NCBI GenBank assembly: GCA_035351315.1
Contig: DAOPVX010000003.1
Span: forward strand, 1-64,000
Source of the DNA: UBA1359 sp029570385
Lineage (GTDB): Bacteria > Patescibacteriota > Patescibacteriia > Patescibacteriales > Patescibacteriaceae
DNA: 64,000 nucleotides
Direction: 5' to 3'
Shown here: piece by piece, positions 1-8,742 of the stretch
Layout: each line of letters begins with the position of its first letter
Numbering within the stretch: position 1 is the first letter of the stretch
Position numbers and translations under genes: made by a program
The notes under the pieces: generated by a model
Databases searched by the model: none
Seen by the model: only the letters and a program-made list of their open reading frames with translations
What the model was told of the DNA's origin: nothing

Positions 1-1
1 C

Positions 2-26
2 AAAAAAACAGGCCATTTAGCCTGTT
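2..26 (-). terminator. Intrinsic terminator of tRNA-Glu
   Basis: A 7-bp stem (AACAGGC with GCCTGTT) and 6-nt loop are followed on the minus strand by a run of seven T. It lies directly downstream of the tRNA-Glu gene. Confidence 0.75.
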
Positions 27-33
27 CTTTATG

Positions 34-105
34 TAGTCCCTAGGGGAATCGAACCCCTGTTATCAGGATGAAAACCTGGTGTCCTAACCACTAGACGAAG
101 GGACC
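34..105 (-). tRNA. tRNA-Glu (TTC)
   Basis: A full cloverleaf reads on the minus strand. The anticodon loop is TTTTCAT (anticodon TTC) and the T-arm is AGGGG-TTCGATT-CCCCT. The acceptor GGTCCCT pairs with AGGGACT, so the first pair is G-U. CCA is not encoded. It is a single gene with its own terminator, divergent from tsaD. Confidence 0.93.
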
Positions 106-159
106 GTATAACTTTGTCATTATAACTAAACTTGCTGGGCTGTCAAGCTGTGGCCAGAC

Positions 160-188
160 TTGAATAATCGCCAAACCGCTGATACAAT
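160..188 (+). promoter_or_regulatory. Promoter of tsaD
   Basis: TTGAAT, a 17-nt spacer and TACAAT stand 11 nt upstream of the tsaD ATG. The predicted transcription start would leave a 5' leader of only about 4-6 nt, and there is no Shine-Dalgarno sequence. Confidence 0.55.
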
Positions 189-199
189 AAGCTTAACTT

Positions 200-1249
200 A
201 TGAAAATTTTAGCCATTGAAACTAGTTGCGACGAAACCGCAGCCGCTGTCGGTCACCTGGATGATGATTTAATTGTCATTGACAGCAATATTGTCGCCTC
301 GCAGATTGATATCCACCAAGCCTTCGGCGGAGTAGTTCCGGAGGTGGCGGCCCGCGAACATGTTCGGCAAATTTTGCCAGTTATTGATCAGGCCTTGATC
401 ACGGCCGGATTGAATCGCCAAACTGCGCCGCGCCAGTTATCAGCTATTGCCATTACTAACGGTCCGGGTTTATCAACTTCACTGTTAGTTGGGGTAGCAA
501 CAGCCAAAGCATTGGCTTTGGCTTGGCGACTGCCGCTAGTACCCGTTCATCATATCGCCGGCCATGTCGCCGCCAATTTCATCAATCGCCATCTGGCTAA
601 AATTAAATTCCCAGCTCTGGCCTTAACGGTCAGCGGCGGCCACACAGCCCTAGTTTTAATGAAAAATCCGCTTAATTATCAGATTATTGGCCAAACTCTA
701 GACGATGCCGCTGGTGAAGCTTTTGATAAAGCAGCCAGCTTGCTGCAGTTGGGTTATCCGGGCGGTCCAAAAATAAGCGCGCTAGCTCAAGAATTTGCTA
801 AATTAGAAAAATCACCAAACATTAAACTGCCTCAACCAATGCTGCGACGGTCTGATTATCATTTTTCTTTTTCCGGCCTCAAAACCGCCCTACTTTATGC
901 CCTGAAAAATAACCGCGAGTGGTCAAAACAAACCAGCGAATATGCCTATGTTTTTGAGCAAGCGGTGGCCGAAGCGCTCGTTCGCAAAACGATTAAAGCC
1001 GCGATTGATTTTCAAGTTAAAACTGTTTTTCTGGCTGGCGGCGTTGCCGCTAATCAACAGTTGCGCGCCATATTAAAAACAAACTTAGCTAAAAAAACAT
1101 CAAATGTGGCACTATTATTACCGGAAATGATGTATACCACCGATAACGCCGCCATGATAGCCGCTAGCGGTTTACTTAATTTACAGGCCAACCTAACAGC
1201 CAACCCCGACACGGTCTTAGTTCAACCAAATCGATCACTAATTAATTAA
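200..1249 (+). CDS. tsaD: tRNA N6-threonylcarbamoyladenosine transferase TsaD
   Basis: TsaD transfers the threonylcarbamoyl group from threonylcarbamoyl-AMP to A37 of ANN-decoding tRNAs, working with TsaB and TsaE in the cytoplasm. The 349-residue protein starts with the family signature MKILAIETSCDETAAAV. It carries the metal-binding HHIAGH motif near residue 117, SGGHT in the ASKHA nucleotide-binding core, and a late TDNAAMIA segment. Length is normal for bacterial TsaD. The ATG at 200 gives the conserved N-terminus. It is followed 12 nt later by a small unknown gene. Identification is very secure. Confidence 0.97.
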   Translation: MKILAIETSCDETAAAVGHLDDDLIVIDSNIVASQIDIHQAFGGVVPEVAAREHVRQILPVIDQALITAGLNRQTAPRQLSAIAITNGPGLSTSLLVGVATAKALALAWRLPLVPVHHIAGHVAANFINRHLAKIKFPALALTVSGGHTALVLMKNPLNYQIIGQTLDDAAGEAFDKAASLLQLGYPGGPKISALAQEFAKLEKSPNIKLPQPMLRRSDYHFSFSGLKTALLYALKNNREWSKQTSEYAYVFEQAVAEALVRKTIKAAIDFQVKTVFLAGGVAANQQLRAILKTNLAKKTSNVALLLPEMMYTTDNAAMIAASGLLNLQANLTANPDTVLVQPNRSLIN

Positions 1250-1261
1250 TAATCTACGCCT

Positions 1262-1558
1262 ATGGACATCAAAGAATTGGTAACTAGCCTTAAAAATGAA
1301 GATTTATACACTTTTGAGCGTCGCTGTAAAGAATTCTTCTATAACAATTACGAATTCTCTAGTCTTGACCAAGACAATCGCGATTTTGTTATTGATTTAT
1401 TAAAAAAATACCGCGACGATTTGGTTAATTTCGGCGGCATTCCCGGCTATAAGATAGATGACAAGCTGTATGAAATTCACAGCGACTTATCTAAATATGG
1501 ACTCAGTGAAAACGATTATGATAATTTAAAAAAAATCATCAATCACTTCCGCCGCTAG
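1262..1558 (+). CDS. Small hypothetical protein
   Basis: This is a 98-residue, highly charged and soluble-looking protein, rich in Asp, Lys and Tyr, with no signal peptide or membrane segment. I do not recognise a family. It starts 12 nt after tsaD, so it is probably co-transcribed with it, and its stop overlaps the convergent stop of the phosphomannomutase gene by 4 nt. Its base composition resembles its neighbours. Predicted secondary structure would be mostly helical. A real gene is likely from its position and codon use, but function is unknown. Confidence 0.6.
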   Translation: MDIKELVTSLKNEDLYTFERRCKEFFYNNYEFSSLDQDNRDFVIDLLKKYRDDLVNFGGIPGYKIDDKLYEIHSDLSKYGLSENDYDNLKKIINHFRR

Positions 1559-2925
1559 TCAGCCAATAACGCTAAAACTTCGTCGCGCTTAGCCGCCATA
1601 ATTTCTGGATTAACCGCTTCCAAATTAAGACGTAATAAAGGTTCGGTATTAGACGCCCGAACATTAAACCAGAAATCTGGATAAGTAATGGTAACGCCAT
1701 CCAAAAAATCAGGCTGGCCGTCAATATAATGGTCGGCAATTAATTGTATTTTGGCCGCTGGATCAGGAACTCGACGATTAATCTCGCCGGAATGAGCGTA
1801 TTTGTTGTAAGGACTCACAAATTCAGCCACAGTCTGACCGCTGGCCGACAAAGCCTGCAACAGCTTTAAGGCTACAATTCCTGGCACTTCATAACAACCA
1901 TGCTGCATATTTAAGAAAAAATGGCCCGATGATTCACCAGCAAAATAAGCATTATTCTCCAGCATAGCTGCTTTTATCAATGAATGGCCGACCCTAGTCA
2001 CTAACGGCTGACCGCCGTTAGCCACAATCGTATCCAAAGTAATCCGACCGGGCCGAATATCATAGGCAATAGTGGAACCTGGCCGTTCAGCTAAAAAAAT
2101 TTTAGCCATAATGGCTCGGACCACCCCGGGTTCTAGCGGCTGGCCAAGGTTGTCAACAAAAAATATCCGATCAGCATCGCCATCGGTGGCGATACCTAAA
2201 TCGGCTTGCTGACCGACAACCATTTGACTGAGCGGTTGGATATTATCCGGTTTAAATGGATCGGCCTCATGGTTAGGAAACGATCCATCCAGCGGCCAAT
2301 TCATGTGAATTAATGAGATCTGCGGTAATTTAGCTAATAATTTTTCAAAATAGGGACCGCCCATGGCATTGGCTGGATCCATCACAATCTTGAATGATTT
2401 AATAGGCTGATTACCCGCTAATGACAGGTCATAATCAATTTGCCTATCCAAAACACCGGCTAGCTCCTGGTAATTACCTGGCTGGCTAACTGGAGTTAAC
2501 AACTGATTCAATACCAAGTCGCGCAGTTCCAATAACCCGCTAGTTTCACTGACTGGTTTGGCTCGATCACGAACAATCTTGAAACCATTATATTCTTTAG
2601 GGTTATGCGAAGCGCTCACCATAATACCGCCATCGGCGGATTGTTCAGCCACGGCATAATAAAAGGTCGGCGTAGAACAAAGACCAATATCTAAAACTTT
2701 AGCCCCGCCGGCAACTAAACCCTGAGCCAAGGCTTGACTCAAAACCGGCGACGATAAACGCATATCATGACCAATAATAACGGTCAATTGACGGGCAGCA
2801 GCCAATTCCTGCCCACGCCACAGGCAATAAGCTAATCCTAATTTATAAGCTAATTCTTCATCAAAATCGCGTTCATAAACGCCGCGTAAATCATAGGCCT
2901 TAAAAACATTAGCTTGTGTCTGCAT
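1555..2925 (-). CDS. Phosphomannomutase/phosphoglucomutase (ManB/AlgC type)
   Basis: This enzyme of the alpha-D-phosphohexomutase superfamily interconverts hexose 6- and 1-phosphates, feeding sugar-nucleotide synthesis for the envelope. In 456 residues all four domain signatures are visible: the phosphoserine loop VSASHNPKEYNG (Ser near 106), the metal loop DGDADR, the sugar-specificity loop GESSGHFF, and a C-terminal phosphate-binding segment RASNTEPLLR. The GES(S/G)GH loop fits bifunctional PMM/PGM enzymes rather than phosphoglucosamine mutase. It lies 2 nt downstream of the envelope protein gene at 2928-4073, which suggests one operon. Confidence 0.93.
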   Translation of the reverse strand: MQTQANVFKAYDLRGVYERDFDEELAYKLGLAYCLWRGQELAAARQLTVIIGHDMRLSSPVLSQALAQGLVAGGAKVLDIGLCSTPTFYYAVAEQSADGGIMVSASHNPKEYNGFKIVRDRAKPVSETSGLLELRDLVLNQLLTPVSQPGNYQELAGVLDRQIDYDLSLAGNQPIKSFKIVMDPANAMGGPYFEKLLAKLPQISLIHMNWPLDGSFPNHEADPFKPDNIQPLSQMVVGQQADLGIATDGDADRIFFVDNLGQPLEPGVVRAIMAKIFLAERPGSTIAYDIRPGRITLDTIVANGGQPLVTRVGHSLIKAAMLENNAYFAGESSGHFFLNMQHGCYEVPGIVALKLLQALSASGQTVAEFVSPYNKYAHSGEINRRVPDPAAKIQLIADHYIDGQPDFLDGVTITYPDFWFNVRASNTEPLLRLNLEAVNPEIMAAKRDEVLALLAD

Positions 2926-2927
2926 AA

Positions 2928-4073
2928 TTATTTATTAACTTTATTGGCTGGTCTGACCCATTGCCAAATTGCTCCCACACCCCACCAAGTAGCAATGGCG
3001 CTAATTAACCAGCCGATGAATGGCACAACGGTGGCAATAAATAGGATGGTGACGCCAACCAAAAATGGCCAGAGATTATTTTGCGCTTTCGGCCATAAAC
3101 GCCGACCCAACCAATAGCCGACAACCAATCTAGCGGCATATAGCAAAATAGCCCATAACAATAATAATATAATCGCCACCGGCAAACCGATAATGGTCAT
3201 AGCGGCCAGAACGGATATTAGCGGCATCGCGATTAATATCAACAAACCATGCGCCGACAATAAAACCGGTCGCTGATTGGCTACTTCAGCCATAGACCGG
3301 CTAGCTCGTGGCCATAAACTAATGATTACTAAACCGGTAGCAAGTAGCATAAATAAGCGCAGTAATTTAGACCACAACCAACCGATTATTATCTGTTGTT
3401 GACTAATCCGGCCATGCTCCGACCAATCCTTTTTCACGATTTCGCCTTTGATTTCGGCCGCTGAATCAATTTGCGCCGCTGACTTGGAACGATAAGTCAA
3501 ACCTTGAGCCAGCTTAGCCCCATGATTAACCTGTAAAACCTGGCTATTCCCACCGTTAGCTACAGTTAAATTAACTGGTCCATCATATTGACCATAAAGT
3601 TTGATTTGACTGGCGATACCATGAAAATCCTGTAAATAATGACCGCGACTATCCAAAAACTGCGCTGCAATTAGTGATTCGCCCTGAATAACGGATTGCT
3701 GACCAATAATTAAATCGGAACCAACCAGCATAGCATTACCGCCGATATGATTATCCAGATCGAGACGACTGCCAATCAAGCGAACTGTTCCATCAACCTT
3801 AGCCCTGATACTGATATTTTCTGCCGCGCAGATAACATCGCCCTGAACCGGCTGATTAATAAAAACGCTATTACCGGCACAAATCAAATCACCCGGCAAT
3901 GGCGTGTCAACAGTAATCTGTCGACCGGCAGCATAGGTGACGCCGCCCAATTGATCGCCAGACTTAAAATTGACATCATCACCGCTGCGGGCGGTAAAAG
4001 CCTGGCTAGTTATAGGCAGAATTAAACCAATTACACCAATAAATAAAGCTACTAACCGCCTTGTCTCAAGCAT
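2928..4073 (-). CDS. Membrane protein with bactofilin-like beta-helix domain
   Basis: The 381-residue protein has an N-terminal signal peptide (hydrophobic residues about 8-25, ending near SQA). An extracytoplasmic region of about 200 residues follows, made of short repeated turns such as GDLICAGNSVFI and GDVICAAENISI, typical of polymer-forming beta-helix (bactofilin-like) repeats. The C-terminal third holds about four transmembrane helices (roughly 230-375). The family is common in Patescibacteria and has no established function; a role in the envelope is inferred. It precedes the phosphohexomutase gene by 2 nt. Confidence 0.75.
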   Translation of the reverse strand: MLETRRLVALFIGVIGLILPITSQAFTARSGDDVNFKSGDQLGGVTYAAGRQITVDTPLPGDLICAGNSVFINQPVQGDVICAAENISIRAKVDGTVRLIGSRLDLDNHIGGNAMLVGSDLIIGQQSVIQGESLIAAQFLDSRGHYLQDFHGIASQIKLYGQYDGPVNLTVANGGNSQVLQVNHGAKLAQGLTYRSKSAAQIDSAAEIKGEIVKKDWSEHGRISQQQIIIGWLWSKLLRLFMLLATGLVIISLWPRASRSMAEVANQRPVLLSAHGLLILIAMPLISVLAAMTIIGLPVAIILLLLWAILLYAARLVVGYWLGRRLWPKAQNNLWPFLVGVTILFIATVVPFIGWLISAIATWWGVGAIWQWVRPANKVNK

Positions 4074-4125
4074 ATAATTGTGATTAAATTAAAAAGCTAT
4101 CAGTTAAATTATAACATCAGTGACA

Positions 4126-5721
4126 ATGAATATCAAACTGATTAAAAATTTTTTCGATTTAGCCAATAAACAAGCCAAAACCAAAAATGATTTAGCTAAT
4201 TTAAAACGTCAACTGGCGGAATTATCCGGCCAGCCAATTATTAGCAATAGCCAATTATTATCTATCTATAATCAATTATTAGCTAAAAAACAGCTTGAAC
4301 CCAGCCGATTATTATTAAATTTATTAAAACGCCGTGCCGTTCGTACTATGTCCGGCGTGGCGCCGGTGGCTGTCTTGACCAAGCCCTGGCCCTGTGCCGG
4401 CCATTGTCGGTACTGCCCGCAGCAAGAAGCTGTACCGGCCAGCTACCTAGCCAATGAACCAGCGGTAATGCGCGCCAAACATTGTCACTATCATCCAGCC
4501 AAACAAGTCCACTATCGCCTGCGCGCTCTGCTGGCTAATGGTCACCAGCCAAATAAAATTGAATTGATTATTATCGGCGGCACTTGGTCCTATCTGCCGC
4601 TTAAGTATCAATATTGGTATATTACTAATTGTTTTGCCGCCGCCAATAGCCATGGTCAAACAAAGCCACGCGGCTACCGACAGAATTTAACATTAGCTCA
4701 ATTAAAAAAGGCTCTGGCGGTTGAACAAAAAATCAACGAAACCGCTGAATACCGAATTATTGGTTTGACACTAGAAACTAGACCAGACTGTATAACACCG
4801 ACTGAGCTTGACCGCTACCGCCAATTCGGCTGTACCAGAGTAGAAATCGGCGTCCAAATAATTGATGATGCCATTTTACAAATAAATCGGCGAACCGTCA
4901 CGGTGGCTGATATTACTAAAGCTACGAAATTATTACGCGATTGGGGTTTTAAAATTACTTATCATTTTATGCCAGCCTTGCCTGGATCTAACCCTGATCA
5001 CGACATCGCCATGTATCGGCAATTATTTAGCGATTCTCGTTTTCAACCCGACCAAATCAAATTTTATCCAACCGTAGTTATCAAGGGTAGCCAGCTGTAT
5101 GAAGACTGGCGAGCTGGTTATTATCAGCCATACACCGATGCCGAGTTAACTCGAGTCATTCGTGCCTGCAAAGAAGCGACGCCAACCTATGTCCGTATTA
5201 TTCGCTTAATCCGTGATATCCCTGAGGAATCAATTGAAGCTGGCAATAAAATCACTAATTTACGCCAAATTATTCAACAACAGGGCGTCAATTGCCAATG
5301 CATCCGCTGTCGTGAAGCTGGCCATAAGATAGCCGAACTAGACCAGCTACAACTGGTGGTTAAACAATATCCAGCCGCGGGCGGTCAAGAATATTTTATT
5401 AGCTGGGAAAGTCGCGATCAGCAAACTTTGTTTGGTTTTTGCCGATTACGGTTACCAGACCGACCGGCAGCGAATAATCACCTGCGCGGTTGCGCTCTAA
5501 TTCGCGAACTCCATGTTTATGGCCAATTACAACCACCCGGCACAGTTGGTCAAGTCCAGCATCGCGGCCTTGGTCAGCGCCTATTAGCGGAAGCTGAGAA
5601 TATTGCTAGTCGGCACGGCTGGACTAAAGTGGCAGTTATTTCTGGAATCGGTGTCCGCGGCTATTATCGCAAATTCGGCTATCGCCTCAGCCATACTTAT
5701 TTAATTAAAGCTGTGCTATAG
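4126..5721 (+). CDS. elp3: Elp3-family radical SAM/GNAT tRNA-uridine modification enzyme
   Basis: Elp3 makes 5-carboxymethyluridine-type modifications at wobble U34 of tRNA from acetyl-CoA and S-adenosylmethionine. The 531-residue protein has the radical SAM cluster motif CAGHCRYC (cysteines about 90, 94 and 97 counted from this ATG), a TIM-barrel core with GLTLETRPD and GVQ, and a C-terminal GNAT domain with the acetyl-CoA loop QHRGLGQRLL. A GTG at 4120 is in frame, but a possible -10 (TATAAC, 4110-4115) makes the ATG at 4126 more likely. As in single-subunit archaeal and bacterial Elp3, no Elp1 or Elp2 is nearby. A Trm9-like methyltransferase ends the same gene run. Confidence 0.93.
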   Translation: MNIKLIKNFFDLANKQAKTKNDLANLKRQLAELSGQPIISNSQLLSIYNQLLAKKQLEPSRLLLNLLKRRAVRTMSGVAPVAVLTKPWPCAGHCRYCPQQEAVPASYLANEPAVMRAKHCHYHPAKQVHYRLRALLANGHQPNKIELIIIGGTWSYLPLKYQYWYITNCFAAANSHGQTKPRGYRQNLTLAQLKKALAVEQKINETAEYRIIGLTLETRPDCITPTELDRYRQFGCTRVEIGVQIIDDAILQINRRTVTVADITKATKLLRDWGFKITYHFMPALPGSNPDHDIAMYRQLFSDSRFQPDQIKFYPTVVIKGSQLYEDWRAGYYQPYTDAELTRVIRACKEATPTYVRIIRLIRDIPEESIEAGNKITNLRQIIQQQGVNCQCIRCREAGHKIAELDQLQLVVKQYPAAGGQEYFISWESRDQQTLFGFCRLRLPDRPAANNHLRGCALIRELHVYGQLQPPGTVGQVQHRGLGQRLLAEAENIASRHGWTKVAVISGIGVRGYYRKFGYRLSHTYLIKAVL

Positions 5722-5730
5722 TAATTATAA

Positions 5731-5747
5731 ACATTAATGATTAATGT
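5731..5747 (+). promoter_or_regulatory. Perfect palindrome before the gene at 5754
   Basis: ACATTAAT and ATTAATGT flank a single G, 6 nt before an ATG and 5 nt behind a possible -10 (TATAAA, 5726-5731). The placement would suit an operator or a 5'-end hairpin. It is too AT-rich to be certain. Confidence 0.35.
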
Positions 5748-5753
5748 AAAACT

Positions 5754-6668
5754 ATGTTCAATCCAGAACAATTTTTAAAACGGCAAGCTGAAAAGCAAGA
5801 GAGCCGACAAAATTTTCATAATGAGGATTATTTAAATCAGCTCTTATCAATGGCTAATGCAGCCAATAAAATTGACCGCATCCAATACCGCGATTTCGTT
5901 GATTTGTACGGCGAAGAAGCTGTTAAAAAAGATATTAGTTGGGTTAAACAACAAAAAATTGAACATCAGAAAAAAAATTCTCCCAGTGAAATCTGGCATA
6001 AAAAAATTGCCGATATTCTGGAAGCTATTTTTCATCAACAGATTGAAATGAATAATTATTTCGGTGAAAATGTTTGGACCATTAAAACTTGCAACTATGA
6101 CGATTTCTATAATCATATTGATGCTATTTTAGAAATACGTAATCCCGATCAAAAATCAGCTAATTACTCCGGTGTCGCGCTAGATGTTACCTCGGCTAGC
6201 CACCCCGAACGCCTGGCTAAAAAAGTCGATCGTATCCTGGAAAAAATTAAACGCGGTGAGCTAGCTAAAGTTAAATACTTCCAATCAGAATTTTTAAATA
6301 TCCGCGGCGAAAAAAGCAATGTGCCTTTATTTGTTATCGGCTGCGATCTAAAGCATACCGAAGAACTAGCTAAACTTTGGTATAACGATAAACAACGCGC
6401 CTTAGCTCAACATCCTATTCAAGTTCTTTTGTTAAACCAAATTATTCAACAGGCCCAGCTTTATCGCGATTATGCCAAAAAAGCCAACCAAGCAAAAATA
6501 GCCGATATCTATCAACAAATTTTAGACGAATTTACCGCTATTGCTGACGAACGACAACCAACAATTGAACAAATCAGCCAAAACCCAGCCAACCGCCAAT
6601 TTTTTACCGATGATACTGTTAGCGCTAATCTGGAAAAAATTATTCAAAACTATGTTGGAGCAAATTAA
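5754..6668 (+). CDS. Conserved-looking protein of unknown function
   Basis: The 304-residue soluble protein is rich in Lys, Gln and Asn with long predicted helices at both ends. A central segment (HIDAILEIR ... GVALDVTSA, about residues 120-148) has the spacing of an acidic active site loosely like PD-(D/E)xK nucleases, but the match is weak and I assign no activity. No signal peptide or membrane helix is visible. The 3' end overlaps the glyA start by 17 nt, so the two are translationally linked. It may be transcribed from its own promoter region at 5720-5750. Confidence 0.7.
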   Translation: MFNPEQFLKRQAEKQESRQNFHNEDYLNQLLSMANAANKIDRIQYRDFVDLYGEEAVKKDISWVKQQKIEHQKKNSPSEIWHKKIADILEAIFHQQIEMNNYFGENVWTIKTCNYDDFYNHIDAILEIRNPDQKSANYSGVALDVTSASHPERLAKKVDRILEKIKRGELAKVKYFQSEFLNIRGEKSNVPLFVIGCDLKHTEELAKLWYNDKQRALAQHPIQVLLLNQIIQQAQLYRDYAKKANQAKIADIYQQILDEFTAIADERQPTIEQISQNPANRQFFTDDTVSANLEKIIQNYVGAN

Positions 6669-7887
6669 GGACCAGCCGATACTGGAATTAATTAATCAAG
6701 AAAGCCGCCGCCAAATTGATGAACTAGAATTAATCGCCTCAGAAAATTATGCTTCGCCGGCAGTTCTAGCGGCGCTAGCCACCCCGCTAGCTAATAAATA
6801 CAGCGAGGGTTACAGTGGTAAACGTTATTATGGCGGCAACCACATCATTGATGACATAGAAAACCTAGCCATTGAACGAGCTAAACAGCTTTTTAACGCT
6901 GAGCATGTTAATGTTCAACCACTATCCGGCTCGCCAGCTAATCTGGCCGCTTATCTGGCTATTTTAGAGCCTGGTGACACGGTGTTAGGCTTGCGTCTAG
7001 ATCACGGCGGCCATTTATCTCACGGACATCCGATTAATATTTCCGGCCGTTTATTTAAATTCGTCCAATACGAGGTCGACGCCACCACCGGTCGGTTAAA
7101 TATGGACCAAGTCCGTCAAGTCGCTCACCAAGCCAAACCAAAATTAATCGTCGCCGGTTTCAGCGCTTATAGTCGAGAAATTGATTGGGCTGGCTTCAAA
7201 TCTATCGCTGACGAAGTTGGAGCGTTGACTATGGCCGATATTTCGCACACCGCCGGCTTAATTGCTGGCCGACAATTAAGTAATCCCACCAATATTGTTG
7301 ATATCGTTACGACAACCACCCATAAGACCTTGCGCGGTCCGCGCGGAGCAATAATCATGTCCACAACCAAGCTGGCTAAAGCTATTGACCGCGCTGTCTT
7401 TCCTGGTTTACAAGGTGGACCGCACGACCATGTCACCGCTGCCAAAGCCATTGCCTTTGGCGAAGCTCTGCAGCCAGCCTTCCAAGACTATGCTCGCCAA
7501 GTTATCGCTAATGCCCAACTGTTAGCTGAACAGCTGCAAGCCAAGAATTATGATATTGTTTCCGGCGGCACTGACAACCATTTATTAGTCATTGACCTAA
7601 CCAAGCAAGGACTAGCCGGTCGCCAAGCCGAAGAAGCTTTGCAAAAAGCCGGCTTATCCGTTTCTCGTTCCACTGTTCCTGGCGATCAGCGACCGCCGCT
7701 CAATCCGTCCGGTATTCGTCTAGGAACAGCCGCTATAACCACCCGTGGTTTTGGTTCGGCGGAAATTAAACAGACAGCCAATTGGCTTCATCAGGCCCTG
7801 GTTAATCATGCCGATGATAATTATTTAGCCGATATCAAACAGCAAGTCACTCAATTGGGTCGACGCCTGCCGCCGCCAAGTCTCTAA
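6652..7887 (+). CDS. glyA: Serine hydroxymethyltransferase
   Basis: This PLP enzyme converts serine and tetrahydrofolate to glycine and 5,10-methylene-THF. The ATG at 6652 gives 411 residues, the usual SHMT length, starting MLEQIKDQP. The longer in-frame extension back to 6541 lies inside the previous gene and is rejected. Diagnostic segments are ELIASENYAS, YSEGYSGKRYYGG, and the PLP-lysine motif TTTTHKTLRGPRG. It overlaps the preceding unknown gene by 17 nt and is followed 6 nt later by folD, which uses the one-carbon unit it makes. Confidence 0.97.
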   Translation: MLEQIKDQPILELINQESRRQIDELELIASENYASPAVLAALATPLANKYSEGYSGKRYYGGNHIIDDIENLAIERAKQLFNAEHVNVQPLSGSPANLAAYLAILEPGDTVLGLRLDHGGHLSHGHPINISGRLFKFVQYEVDATTGRLNMDQVRQVAHQAKPKLIVAGFSAYSREIDWAGFKSIADEVGALTMADISHTAGLIAGRQLSNPTNIVDIVTTTTHKTLRGPRGAIIMSTTKLAKAIDRAVFPGLQGGPHDHVTAAKAIAFGEALQPAFQDYARQVIANAQLLAEQLQAKNYDIVSGGTDNHLLVIDLTKQGLAGRQAEEALQKAGLSVSRSTVPGDQRPPLNPSGIRLGTAAITTRGFGSAEIKQTANWLHQALVNHADDNYLADIKQQVTQLGRRLPPPSL

Positions 7888-7893
7888 ATTATT

Positions 7894-8742
7894 ATGCCGT
7901 TACAATTAATCAATGGCCGTCAACTGGCCGAACAAATCAAAGACAATATTGCTGAAAATATTTATAACCTAGGCGGCCCTCGGCCAAACCTGGCGATTAT
8001 TTTAGTTGGCCAACGGCCTGATTCTCAGCTCTATGTTAAGCTAAAACAACAAGAGGCGAAGAAAGTCGGCATTGATACTCATTTTTATAGCTGTCCAGCT
8101 AATATTAGCCAAGCCGAATTATTGGAAATTATCCGCTTTTTAAATAAAGATCCGCTGATTGATGGCATTCTATTGCAATTACCGCTGCCTCAGCACTTAA
8201 ATACCGACGAGGCAGTCAACGCTATCCATCCCGATAAAGATGTTGACGGCTTTACCGCTGAAAATCTAAACCGTCTGCAAAATAATCAGCCACAAGCCAT
8301 TATTCCACCGGTTTTCGGCGTAGTTCTCAAGCTGATTGCCGAGCAGAAATTAGATTTAACCGGTCAATTAGCAGTAATTTTGGGAAATTCAACTATTTTT
8401 GGAGATCATTTGGCCCAGCTAATAAAACAGCAGGGCGCCGAAGTTGCAATATATCACCGGTTAGATAAAAAAGCTCAAGCCAGTTTAAACCAAGCTAAGC
8501 TAATTATCAGCGCCCTGGGCCGCCCGCTAGCCGTTAAAATTAAACAACCCCAAGAAAATTATCTAATTATTGATATTGGCATCACTAAAAAAGCAAGTAA
8601 AGTCTACGGTGATGTGGACTTAAAATCAATAAACCCACTAATCAATGGCTGGGCAACGCCAGTGCCAGGCGGTGTCGGACCGCTGACGATTGCGATGGCG
8701 CTCAACAATACTTTTTTACTTTATCAGCAGCATCATGAATAG
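7894..8742 (+). CDS. folD: Bifunctional methylene-THF dehydrogenase/cyclohydrolase FolD
   Basis: FolD oxidises 5,10-methylene-THF to methenyl-THF and hydrolyses it to 10-formyl-THF for purine and formyl-Met synthesis. The 282-residue length is standard. Visible motifs are YVKLKQQEAKKVGI (catalytic Tyr and Lys), DGILLQLPLP, the HPDKDVDGF segment, and PVPGGVGPLTIAML-like PVPGGVGPLTIAMA near the C-terminus. It sits 6 nt after glyA, and its last 8 nt overlap the recQ start, so glyA-folD-recQ appear to be one transcription unit. Confidence 0.96.
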   Translation: MPLQLINGRQLAEQIKDNIAENIYNLGGPRPNLAIILVGQRPDSQLYVKLKQQEAKKVGIDTHFYSCPANISQAELLEIIRFLNKDPLIDGILLQLPLPQHLNTDEAVNAIHPDKDVDGFTAENLNRLQNNQPQAIIPPVFGVVLKLIAEQKLDLTGQLAVILGNSTIFGDHLAQLIKQQGAEVAIYHRLDKKAQASLNQAKLIISALGRPLAVKIKQPQENYLIIDIGITKKASKVYGDVDLKSINPLINGWATPVPGGVGPLTIAMALNNTFLLYQQHHE